Shown here in pieces: positions 1 to 13,200 of a stretch of 64,000 bases of DNA. Position 1 is the first letter of the stretch; the number at the start of each line of letters is the position of its first letter. The position numbers were made by a program, and so were the translations under genes. The notes beneath the pieces were generated by a model. The model did no database searches, was not told the origin of the DNA, and worked only from the letters and a program-made list of their open reading frames with translations. Origin of the DNA: Lampris incognitus (taxonomy: Eukaryota; Chordata; Actinopteri; Lampriformes; Lampridae); the NCBI RefSeq assembly GCF_029633865.1, contig NC_079219.1, positions 10,567,306-10,631,305 on the forward strand. The letters are read 5' to 3'.

Positions 1-273
1 CTGAAGGTGTCATGGGCCTAACTGAACGAAACATCTGGGATGAAAGGTGCCCACTTGATAACCCCGGTGAAATATTCATGTTAGCACTCTCACTGGTATT
101 GTAAGGATCCCCTCCCCCCCAAAAAAAGAAAGAAAGAAAATTAACAAACTTTCAGGATTGTTCCGTCGGGTGAGGTTAAAATGGTGGGTCAAGGCCGTAC
201 CTGGTACCTGGCACAATTTTAAAATGGTTCGATTCCTACATAGAGGGTACTGTGGTGCTGAAGTGGTACTGAC

Positions 274-422
274 CCAGTGGAGGGCTCCATGATGCAGCCA
301 CCCAGTCGCGGTTCATTCTGACACTCACAGTGACGGTCGGCCGTATCGTGAGTCATTCCCAGATTATGACCCAACTCATGAGCTACAGTGGAGGCGACGC
401 CCAGAACACTGACCAGATGATC
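274..422 (-). CDS. adam15: adam15 exon 11: zinc-binding site and Met-turn
   Basis: 149 nt, residues 376-424. It carries SVLGVASTVAHELGHNLG and MTHD, so the full HExxHxxGxxHD zinc site is intact. CECQ and GGCIMEPSTG (Met-turn) follow. The exon ends before GTCAGT in phase 2. No further exon was recognised in 1-270. Confidence 0.95.
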
Positions 423-452
423 CTAGCGGAAGACAGACAGACAGACAGACAG

Positions 453-487
<35 letters not shown>

Positions 488-3400
488 CATTAACAGCATA
501 AACCAAACTCAAAGATGTGTCATACTGTCATAAACCGAACAAACACAACAGCAGGAATTATTATCATACACCTGAAAAAAAAAACCCCACCTAAACAACA
601 CAACTACCCCCCCTTCACTAACTAACCAGTACCACCCGTCCATCATTAACCAGCACCATCTGTCCATAAATAACCAGTCAAGTCAAGTCCATTTTATTTG
701 TATAGCCCAATATCACAAATTACAAATTTGTCTCAAGGGGCTTTACAACAACACAACATCCTTGGCTATACATTAAGGCCACCAACCCACCCATCCCTCA
801 CCAGCACCACCTGCCAGTCATTAACTCTTCATCAGCCTTTGTCATGTCCAGTTCTCTGTTCTTCTCAAGTCACACCGTCGCACAACCTTTATAGCGGTCG
901 GGGAGGGCGTAAACTTAAAGTACCCTCTCAGATACACACGGGGTCGCTGATTGCTTCTTTCACCTTCCGGCAACAAGTTTCACATGACACATGTGGAGGT
1001 TCGTGCTGTTCCCAGCACTCAGACACCGGTGTGCAGGCCCACCCCAATGGCTCAGACCAACACTAATGTAGCAGAAAAGTCTTTAAAAAAAAACAACTTT
1101 CAAATTTACCGCTGACATCTGAAGACATCAATTCCCCCAGTAACTGTACTCCATACAGACCCCCTGTTCTCCCAGTGGCAAACTGGGAGAGTCCCTTACC
1201 ACGTTGACGCCTCCTGATCGGTCTTTGGAGCACATAGATGACTGGGAGGCCATTCCTACCGTGGTCCCATCAAAAGACTCGCCCCTAAACAGAAGATAGA
1301 GGCTTAAAATATGAAGTGTAACTCTTTCCATCCATGATCATTCTCTTCCTCTGTCACGTCTGACTCATCTGTGGTTATTCCATCTCTCTCTTTCTCTCTG
1401 TTAGTGTGTCGTCACTCTGGACCTCATTACTGGTTGTTTTTATATATGGTGAAATCATCTTTGGAAGCATTTTTATGAAAAAGCTTTCAAAACTTGTAAC
1501 CCCTTCACAATGTCTGTACAGTCACTGATTTGTTTTCTTTTAGTTTTCATTATTCTAATTTTCATTCCTGGTTTGTTCAATTTGAACCACTTGATTCAGA
1601 GACTTCAGGGTTGATTGTTTACTCCATGTTCTGAAGCACACAGAGTACAGACTGGGACAAACCACAAATGTTTAATTATTTAATCGCTGGGCTTGGAATA
1701 ATGTTGCCATGGAAAATGTGAAAGTCAAATTATGAATAGATAACCTCAATTTAAAACAGAAAGGACAGTTCGCTATTTGAAAGCTGCATTCTCAAATAGA
1801 AGATTGTTTTTTTTTTTGGGTGAGTAATCCCCCCCTTTTTCTCCCCAATTCTACTTGGCCAATTACCCCACTCTTCCGAGCCGTCCCGGTCACTGCTCCA
1901 CCCCCTCTGCTGATCCGGGGAGGCTACCACGTGTCTCCTCCGATACATGTGGAGTCACCAGCCGCTTCTTTTCACCTGACAGTGAGGAGTTTCGCCAGGG
2001 GGATGTAGCGCGTGGGAGGATCACGCTATTCCCCTCAGTTCCCCCTCCGCTCCTGAACAGGCGCCCCGACCGACCATGAGGAGGCGCTACTTCAGTGACC
2101 AGGACACACACCCACATCCTGCTTCCCACCCACAGACACAGCCAATTGTGTCTGTAGGGACACCCGACCAAGCTGGAGGTAACAGGGGGATTCGAACTGA
2201 AGATCCCCGTGTTAGTAGGCAACGGAATAGACCGCCACGCCACCCGGATGTTGGGCAAGTAAATTTCACATTGGTGTTTATAAAACATTCCTGTTTGAGG
2301 ACAGATCATCAAATTTACTGATCAGTTGATAATTCCTTCTTAAATGAGACGTGTTTTGGAGTACGGCCATTCTGGTGTCCTTACATCACCAGCTGGGCGT
2401 TGTCATGGCGGAGCCGGGGCAGCAGCTCCCTGCTCCTCCACTCCAGGAAGTGGTTCAGGGTGTCAGTGGGGTTTCGCACCACCGGGATCTTGTCCCGGTC
2501 ACTCCAGATCTCCAGACCGGTCAGTGCCACACGCACATTCAGGGGCCGGTAGAACTGGAACCCACAAACACAGCAAAGGTTTGGTTAGCTTCAGCTAGCA
2601 GCTAGTTATAGGTGACCTTCGCTAAATAAATATCATAATATGACTACTAAATATCATATAACTAAGAAGAATATTAATGACTAGTATATATCATAACTTT
2701 AAAAGTAAATATCTTAACATAACTAATAAATATCATAATATCCATCCATCCATTATCTGAACCGCTTATCCTGCTCTCAGGGTCGTGGGGATGCTGGAGC
2801 CTATCCCAGCAGTCATTGGGCGGCAGGCGGGTAGACACCCTGGACAGGCCACCAGACCATCACACAGGGCCGACATACACACACACACGTATTCATACCT
2901 AGGGACAATTTAGTATGGCCGATTCACCTGACCTACATGTCTTTGGACTGTGGGAGGAAACCAGAGCACACGGACAAAACCCATGCAGACACAGGGAGAA
3001 CACACAAACTCCACACAGAGGACAGCCCGGGACGACCCCCAAGGTTGGACTACCCCGGGGCTCGAACCCAGGACCTTCTTGCTGTGAGGCGACCGTGCTA
3101 ACCACTGCGCCACCGTGCCGCCTATATCATCATATGACAAGTAAATATCTTAACATGACCAGTTGAAAAGCAAATATCACAATATGACTGGTAAATATGA
3201 CATGACTAGAAAATAAGAAATGACTGGTAAATATATTTTGGCAAGTAAATATTATATTATGATTAGTTAATATAATTAGGGGTTCCTGAGTTGTGCTGAT
3301 TAAAACAAAGTAAATGAGTCAAAGTAAATGTGTCTATATTGCCAACACGGTAAACTGATTTCTACTGAAGGAGATTGAGAAGGACACACACTGTGTATCA

Positions 3401-6400
3401 ACTACCTTTCTTTCTGAATGTGTTTCTCTGTCTTTTTTATTTGATTTGTAGTTCTGACTGACATCTCTGACCGACAAATGTCAGGATTTAGAAAATTACA
3501 TACACTTTCACCTCTGGACACACTCTGGAGATGGAAGGATGGGTGAACGCATTATGCCAATGCATTAGTGGCAGTACCATCATCGCCCCCTGCTGTTCAA
3601 CTGCAGTACAACGCCCACCTCGCCCACCTCTAATGAAGTTCATGAGACCTAAACCCAACTTCTTAGTAGAAGTATCAAGTCCCAACTTCCTCATACAATA
3701 CCACACCTCCTCTCTCGGCATCCTGTCATATGCTTTCTCTAAATCCACAAAGACACAATGTAACTCCTTCTGACCTTCTCTGTACTTCTCCATCAACATT
3801 CTCAAAGCAAACATCACATCTGTGGAGCTCTTTCGTGGCATGAAACCATACTGCTGCTCGCTGATCATCACCTCTCCTCTTAACCTAGCTTCTGTTACTC
3901 TTTCCCATATCTTCATGCTGTGGCTGATCAACTTTATACCTCTGTAGTCACTACAGCTCTGCACCTTACCTTTATTTTAGAAAATCGGTACCAGTATACT
4001 TCTTCTCCACTCCTCAGGCATCCTCTCACTTTCCAAGGTTGTGTTAAACAATCTAGTTAAAACCCCCACTGCCATCTCTTCTAAACACCTCCATGCCTCC
4101 CCACAGGTATGTCATCTGGACCAACCGCCTTTCCACTCTTCATCCTCTTCATAGCTGCCCTCATGTCTTCCTTGCTAATCCACCACACTTCTTAATTCGC
4201 TATCCCCCATATTCACTAAATATGTGGATCATAAATCAGATTTCCACTCTAAGGCAAATACTCAAATACAAATACAACATAACGCCGCTTAAAACTACAA
4301 TGTCCTGGCTTGAAAACGGCCCTTCAGAAATCAATGTGTGACGTCCCACTCACTATGTCCCCAATTTTCTGATCTAGCTGACAACAGAATGGATCCATGA
4401 CAGTTGGCATACATAACTACTGTATTTCCCGGTCTATAAGTCGCTGTTTTTTTTACTTGTCTGGCTGGTCCTGCGACTTGTATTCCAAAGCGACTTATAC
4501 GATGTAATTTTGAGGGACGAATACACCGAATTTCAACTAAGGCCACTAGATGGCTCTGTTTATTCTTGTGACTCAATTGAAAATAATGTACCATGATATA
4601 AATGCGTCTTATACACAGAAGCGACTCATAAATGTTTTTTTTTTCCTGGCAACAATACGTTTTTTTTTTTTTTTGCTGAGTGCAACTTGTACCCCAGTGC
4701 AACTTGTTGTCCGTCGTATCAGCAGCTAGCAGGGCTGAGCTCATTGTTCACCTTGGTTGATAGTTTGATGCCCCCCCCCTTTTCTCCCCAATTGTATCTG
4801 GCCAATTACCCCACTCTTCCGAGCCGTCCCGGTGGCTTCTCCAGCCCCTCTGCCGATCCGGGGAGGGCTGCAGACTGCCACATGTCTTCTCCAATACATG
4901 TGGAGTCACCAGCCGCTTCTTTTCACCTGACAGTGAGGAGTTTCACCAGGGGGACGTAGCACGTGGGAGGATCGATCACTCTATTCCCCCCAGTTCCCCC
5001 TCCCCCCTGAACAAGCGCCCCGACCGACCAGAGCAGGCGCCAGTGCAGTGACCAGGACACACACCCACATCTGGCTTCCCACCCGCAGACACAGCCAATT
5101 GTGTCTGTAGGGATGCCCGACCAAGCCGGAGGTAACACGGGGATTCGAACAAGTGATCCCCATGTTGGTAGGCAACGGAATAGACTGCCATGCTACCCGG
5201 ACGCCAACACCTGAGCTCTTAAACTAACACTTATGTGTTTGTGTTTGTGTGAGGGTGTGTGTGTGTGAGGGTGTGGGGGCTCCTCACCCAATCCACCTGG
5301 TTGGCAACATCCAGCATGCGATAGATGATGGTCTTGTTACTCCGTTGATAATTCAAGTACTGTAAAAAGAGAGGGGGTTTAAAAATAAAACTTAATCCCT
5401 AAACCTGCACAATGATACACAGGAAATATCATATGTCAAACATCAGCACCCACACACACCTAGAGACCAACACACATGCACACAAACACATAGAATGTCT
5501 GACCTCTTTGTGATCAACGACCAACACCAGCTCAATGTACTTGGTCTCAGAGAGGATGTCTCTTTTATGCTGCAGAGAAACCAAAGTTCAGCGGTCATAC
5601 AGGCTGCAGACAACCGGTCAACCTGCCTATTAGAACTACTAATACTACCACTACCACCATCACTACTACTACTACTACAACTACTACTACTACCTGTGAT
5701 GCTGTATTGGGGAGGCAAGTTTAGACAATTTCAAGGGCCCCTGAATGACAGGAGCTCTCGAAAAATATTAGAATGTAAGGTTAATAACTTTTCACTTGTC
5801 AATTTGCCTGGTGGCCCCTCTGACTATTACCCTTCATCCTACTACTACTCCTCCTAGTACTTCTACTCTTGCCACTACTACAGTTTCTTTTCAGTACAAT
5901 ACTAAAGCAACCTCAGCTGTTTCAAACCTCCTTCACCATAACAATGACATCTCAATGACATACGGATGTCATCACAATGGCATCATGAAATCACAGGGGT
6001 GAGAGAGGGATTCCTCCTCTCTCAGCCCTTGGCATCATGGGAAAATAGCGACGGGCCATCTGCTCTCACCCTGTGAGTGTGTGGCGTCATGTAGATAGGA
6101 GGAATAGCAGTGTGGGAGACCCCGCAGCCCCCGGCGGCGGGGTCCTCTCGTGGACTGGTGGGGTACAGTAGATGAAACCCCTCCTCCTCTCCTCCCCCAC
6201 TCTCCTCCCCTCCTCTACCCTCCTCACCCTGTTGGTCCTCCTCTGGCAGGAGCTCGAAGCTCAGGGTGGAGTTGATTGCCACCACGCCCCTGCAGAAGCA
6301 CGTGTGTGTGTGTGTGTGTGAGCGAGACAGAGAGAGAGAGAGAGCGAGTGTGAGGAGAAAGCAGTTTAGAAGAAACACAAACAAGACAGTCTAAGTTCTC

Positions 6401-7181
6401 CTTTAGGACGGAGGTCACGCTGTTTTTATCATCACGTTGGATCATGAAATTATTTGTTAAATTGTAGGTTGTGCATTTTACGTAAGTATGGGACCTCAAG
6501 AAAAGTACTGTGTAAATGTATTTTTAGATGGTGACATATTTACTGTTGCCTTTTAAATCCAACAGCACACACAAAGGGACACTCACAACTCAGAGGTTAT
6601 TTTCTTCAGCTGTGTTTGTGCAGGCAGGATGGGCTTAAGCAAACACACACACAGAGCTGACGTACTATATATAGAGGGAAAGATGTACTATCCATTATTC
6701 CCCTTTACACTGCAGCTGCAGTTCGGCTGTCTCCACCATGTGTATCGATCAGTATGTACTGTGGTACTACATTGTGTATACAGAAGTGGATTTTATGCCC
6801 CTTTTCCACTACATGGTACCAGCTCAACCCGACTCGACTTGTTCGTTTTCCGTTACTGGAAGGTAACGGCATTTTGTTAACTGTCACCACTTTTCTGGTA
6901 CCACCTTTGTCGAGGTTCCAAAAAACAAAAAAAAACAAAAAAACTGGAACGGGTAATAAAATCGATGCAGACCAGCTACACTGAGGGGGTACTGTTATGG
7001 TAATGGAAAACTACACTCGTTGAGTCGAGCCGAGCCGGTACCATGTGGTGGAAAAGGGGCATTAGAGAGCCATTTAGCTGCAGAACAATGACCACTAGTT
7101 CAGTGCACTAACGAGCTCTGTATGTTAACTTGGCTCACGTGAAGCTGTAAATAATTCCCCAACACCCCCCCCCCACCACCA

Positions 7182-7223
<42 letters not shown>

Positions 7224-10200
7224 ACACAGAGCGGGGCCTCTAGAAAGGAACGTGCTCCGTCCTCTGAGGCACTGGAGGGTTTCCTCAGAGGGGAGATTAA
7301 AACTGCGGATTGGGAGATTTTGGATTATTTTACATGACAGGGTCAGAGTTCACACAGATTATTCTGCAGTGGTTGAATCTGTCATTGAATGCAAAACTTT
7401 TTCATTCCGCCCGGATCACATTTCTTTCAGGAAACAGCTGAGGAACTCTTCTGTTTCTCATTTTTAGACTTCAGAGATCAGAGGGTTTAAAACCATCAGG
7501 AAGGTGGGTGGGGGGGGTAATTTAGAAGAATAAATACCCTACGTGGTTGATGACTACAACTCTGATGACTCATGGGCGTGGGGGTAGGAGGTTATGACAT
7601 TATGAGGGTCATTCTGAACTTCAGAGGTTCTTGTGAAACAGCATCTTTTCAGAATGTCACGCCAGCCACCTGCATGTCCTCCCTCACCACATCCATAAAC
7701 CTCCTCTTTGGCCTTCCTCTGTTCCTCTTCCCTGGCAGCTCCATATTCAGCATCCTTCTCCCAATATACCCAGCATCTTTCCTCCACACATGTCCAAACC
7801 ATCTCAATCTCGCCTCTCTTGCTTTGTGTCCAAACCATCCAACCTGAGCGGTCCCTCTAATATACTTGTCCCTAATCCTGTCCTCCTTCATCACTCCCAG
7901 TGAAAATCTTAGCATCTTCAACTCTGCCACCTCCAGCTCCGCCTCCTGTCTTTTCGTCAGTGCCACTGTCTCCAAACCATATAACATAGTTGGTCTCACA
8001 ACCATCTTGTAAACCTTCCCTTTAACTCTTGTTGGTACCCTTCTGTCGCAAATCACTCCTGACACTCTTCTCCACCCACTCCACCCTGCCTGCACTCTCT
8101 TCTTGCATCCTCACCATTCCGCTGTCCTCCCTCTCATTCATGCATAGGTATTCCGTCTTGCTCCTACTGACTTTCATTCCTCTTCTCTCCAGTGCATACC
8201 TCCACCTCTCCAGGCTCTCCTCAACCTGCTCCCTAATCTCGCTACAGATGACAATGTCATCCGCAAGCATCATAGTCCACGGAGACTCCTGCCTGATCTG
8301 GTCCCGTCAACCTGTCCATCACCACTGCAAACAAGAAAGGGCTCAGAAGCGATCCTTGATGTAATCCCACCTCCATCTTGAACCCGTCTGTCTTTCCAAC
8401 CGCACACCTCACCACTGTCACACTTCCCCATTCCTACATACTTCTCCGCAACTCTACTTTGAACAGTTGACTCCAAGTATCTAAACTCATCCACCTTCAT
8501 CACCTCTACTCCTTACATCCTCGCCATTCTGCTGTCCTCCCTCTCATTCACACGTATGTCCTTTCTTAACTGCTATAGGCCATTACTATTGTACTTGCTG
8601 ATACTCCTAATACTGTCAGTAATACTGCAGTTGGAGGAGTTACCTGAGACCAGCGCATGTACTGACAGCCACCCTGGAGCGAGGGAAGCCTCGGACGGTA
8701 CCGTGGTAGTAACACTGAGTCTATACAAACCAGAGAAAAAGCACACAGCAGGTTTATAAGCCACCACAATAACACAAGCACATCAGTAATGATGATTAAT
8801 GAAGAATAGGGATGTCCCAATCCGATCTGAGATGCCAGTACCAGAGCCGATCCAGGCTTACTTTAACTGATCTATCAGCTGCATTAAACCTGATCATATT
8901 CCAGTCCTATTGTTTATTTTACTGCGTAGCTCTCCGCCATAAAGGTGTCCTAAACGCCCATTGTGCTCCATCTCAGTGACTTAAACTAACATTATTCACA
9001 ACTTGTAGCCACGAGGTGTGTTTTAAAAAGTCAAGAACAATAAGCGGCTAAAACGTCTTACATGTGAAACTTATTCAAACTGGAAAACGAAAGCAGTCCA
9101 GCAGATACTTGTGAGTTCTGCGATGCCGGTGTTTAGCGAGGTGGTAGTAACAGAAGTACTTTTAATACGACTAAATATGGTAAGATACTTAAAAAGAAGT
9201 AATATAAACGAGTTCATGTTAGCCTTTGGCGAGTCCTTTCTTTTTAGTCAGTGTTTTTATATTCGTAAGAGCTTCTGTATACTCTACTAGGAAACAACTA
9301 TACTTTCATAGTTTGTTTACTTTGTTATTTTGTTAAAAAATAAATGAAAACCATTAACGGGCAGTTGCAATGCTATTTCTTTCTTTACACAGGGCTATTA
9401 AACTGTCAGACATATCTCTTACCTAAACTGAATTGGGTTCTACTAACTTTAATGTACTTGAAGCAGTGGCGGCTGGCCAGTACAGGGCGCTGGGGCGCTG
9501 CCCCCTTCACATATCAAGAGAAAATCTACTTAAACATGTTAGATATAATTTAGTTGTATAATGCAAATAATTATGAAATAAAAGTGTTTTTCAGTCTGTA
9601 AGCGACTGTCAGCAGCCATTAAATATTGGTTCCACATGGTATTTGGTTGATTTCTGTCTGAATATATATACTTCCTGGGTGAGGGGCGCCGGCCAAATGA
9701 TACTTTATGTAAGCCCTTAAACTTTTGGCGAGCAGGTGAGCTGGGGCCGCTGTCTGATTGGTTTCCTCAGCTTTTCCATGGGGCGCAGCTCTGTGCGCCC
9801 CAGACACTCCCACTTTTATTGGCAGCGAATTGATATTGTTTTAATGTTTTTGATCTAATGTGATTGGGCAATTCTCGTGGCTGTCAATCATGTTCACACC
9901 CACCCCGACGCCTCGTCTCGACTGTCAATCATCCACCGTCTACGAACCCTGATAAAATCTATAGGCTACATTGTCCTTCTTAATAACTGTGACTTGTGGA
10001 CATTAAAGCAGGTGTAAGTTGTGCGGCGCCAAGGTAAATTGCCCCCCCCCCCCCACAAATATTTTTAGCACCAGCTGCCACTGACTTGAATTGTGTACTG
10101 TGCAGCTACACTACGCAGGAAAATATGAATAGCTGACTGGGAACCGGTATCGGCAGATGCTCAATATTAAATGACTCAGACTGAAATGAGTGCCAAAAAA

Positions 10201-13200
10201 AAAAGTTAAAAAAATCAGGACATCCCTAGACAACGGGAGTGTTTGTGCAGACTCACCACTGGATCAACGTCCACAGAAACACCAGTGCCATTTGACAGGT
10301 AGTAAAACACATTGGGGGGTTTAGGAAGCAGACCACTGCAAGAGGAAACAGACATCAGGTCAGAGAGGTTCACCGCACTTACAGAGAAAGATTGAGAGAC
10401 GTAAGGAGACTATTCCATCCATCACTGAATTACACCCTCACACCACTCACACATCTGCCTGAACATCATTCATGGGGTTAGTAATTGTAAGAGTAAGTGG
10501 TTAAATTGTTTGAAAAGTCTTGAATGGGATTTTGGGAATTTTTTTCTGGTGTAGTCAAGATGTAAAGAAATCTTACTGGTTTTTCTCCAAGTCTAGAATG
10601 AAGACCCGTCCTCTGATCTGGAGACCACACTTCAGTCTGTCTGGGTGACCATCCTGAGGACAAGACATGAGCACATTATTTAACTATTTAACTGGACTCC
10701 ATCAACTGAAGGAAGTTGAGCCTAATTTAGCTTAGCGGACTTACAAATGACGGTAAGTAAACAACTGGGGGGGAAAAGGGTGAAGAAATGGAAGGTTTTC
10801 TGGTGAAAGAGAGACCCAAAGGAGCTTCTGGAAAACTTCATTGGAACACACAATGAGAAAGAAACCAAATGATCGACGGTATGAATAAAACCAACTTTCT
10901 AGGAGTTTCGGAATTCATCCTTAAATTTAACACTCAGAGCAAATACCCTCAGATGAGAAAAAATGTTCATGTCTTGCTTTTTTAACCTGTGCTGTCGGCT
11001 AGCTTGACATACAACACAGCCTGGTCTCAGCACGCCGGAGTGTCCTAGGCCGAGTTAATCTGCAAGTGCTGTTCAGCTTCTCCACCTGCAAAGGCAACCT
11101 TTATTAATGATCAAGAACCGCTTATAATAACTCTGTCCATAACTCTGTGGGACGACAAGAGCACAGGGTTTGGTTTGGTTTTTTTTTTTTGGTTATACAT
11201 TTATAGCCCCCGCCGGTCCCCCTCTTCCGCATGTTTGATCAGCTAAACAACCAATCAGCATCGCTTCTCTGAGAGGGGAACAATCGCCACAAGAGAAACA
11301 AGGAAACGCTCTCTCTTTCTCCCTAATTGAAGATTGGTGGCGGATTTCATCTCTTCCTGTCAGCAGCTCGGCTTTGAAGGGGAAAAGTCACTTCCTGTTT
11401 CCTCGCTTTCTCCACTCAGCCAAAGGAAGGGAAGGTGTATGAGTGTGTGTGCACGCACACGTGTGTGTGTAAAATGAAAAGCCATCATTAAAACAATGCC
11501 GAGGGGACACCCTGACATTCTTATTGTACAAGGAAGCAAGCTAAACACCCACGCCTTTACGGTCTCAGGTCAGTCTGATCCGTCTCTAGATTCAGTTCAG
11601 TTAAAGGTCGAACGAGTAGGGATTTGTCGGTTGTGGTTTGTAAACTCAACATTCAAAGTTGGCCCCTCCTCGCCGGCTCAACGACACCGGAAGGACACGC
11701 CCCCTGACTGCAGTTACCATCCTGGCGGATGTGTACGTCGCACTTCATTCACCCAATTGGCCCATTTATTTATTCATTTACCCAAATTCCCCTCGGGGAT
11801 GAATAAAGTATTCTGATTCTGATTCCCATCCTCTTCCTCAGTGCTTGCCAGCGGGTGAAAGCCAAGCTCAGATCCACTCTCGTTTTGTCCGCTTGGCGTT
11901 TCGCCTCACTGCATTTGCGTCTTTTCGGTGCTGTGTCCACCATTGTCTAACTTCCTCTTGGATGCCTACTTACAATCTCGATCTGGCACCTGGTCGCTAC
12001 GTTTTTAGAGTCCTGCTGCCCAAAGGTTAACGCCCAGAAGCATCCCATACACAACAAAGTAAAAAAGAAAAGAAAAGAAAATACAGCAGAGGACAGAGTC
12101 TCTGCAGATACAGACACTACCACACATGACTAGCGGGCCAAAAGTGACGATAGAGAGGGATTACATTGATTTTTAGGAAAATCCTACCCTTTCTATCTTT
12201 AAATTGATTATGACAACCATAAATGCCAAGCTCTTTTTCGCCCGCCCCCCCCCCCATTGTACTTGGCCAATTACCTATTTTCCGAGCTGTCCCGGTCTCT
12301 GAGGGCTGCATGTCTCCTCCGATACATGTGGAGTCGCCAGCCGCTTCTTTTCTCCTGACAGTGAGGAGTTTCGCCAGGGGGACGTAGCGCGTGGGAGGCT
12401 CACGCTATTCCCCCNNNNNNNNNNNNNNNNNNNNNNNNNNNNNNNNNNNNNNNNNNNNNNNNNNNNNNNNNNNNNNNNNNNNNNNNNNNNNNNNNNNNNN
12501 NNNNNNNNNNNNNNNNNNNNNNNNNNNNNNNNNNNNNNNNNNNNNNNNNNNNNNNNNNNNNNNNNNNNNNNNNNNNNNNNNNNNNNNNNNNNNNNNNNNN
12601 NNNNNNNNNNNNNNTTTGGTGGGGGGGGGGGCAATTTACCTGGCGCAGCACACCTGACAGCTGCTTTAATCAATCAATCAATCAATCAATCAGATTTTAT
12701 TTGTATAGCACTTTTCATACAAACAAATGTAACACAAAGTGCTTCACACAATAAAACAATGAAATCAATAAAATCCCCCCCTCACAAAAAAGAAATAAAT
12801 AATAGTACAAGCAAATTTTTTAAAAGTACAAGCAAGTTTAAAACTGAGTTAGTAAAATAAATAAAAGTGCCATAAACACTGATTAATTAAAAGTAACAAC
12901 AGAGCAGAATATATAAAAAATAGCAAAATATATACAACACACACACACACACACACACTATGAATTTAGCTGTAGGCTGTTTTAAAAGTAAGGTTTTTAA
13001 CCTGCTTTAAAGGTGTCCAGTGTGGGGCCTCTCTCAGGTCCTAAGGCAGGGTGTTCCATCTACTTGGGGCGTAAATAGAAAATGCAGCTTCCCCTGCTCT
13101 AGACCTAGCACAAGGGATGGTTAACAGACCACTGCCATCGGACCTGAGAGTTCTTGCTGGTTTATAAGAGTTAACATGTCTTTTATATAGTGTGGTGCAA

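Noticed and set aside
1-270. Next adam15 exon after the zinc-site exon
   Set aside because: No frame with disintegrin-type or FSNCS-like wording and no convincing acceptor was found.
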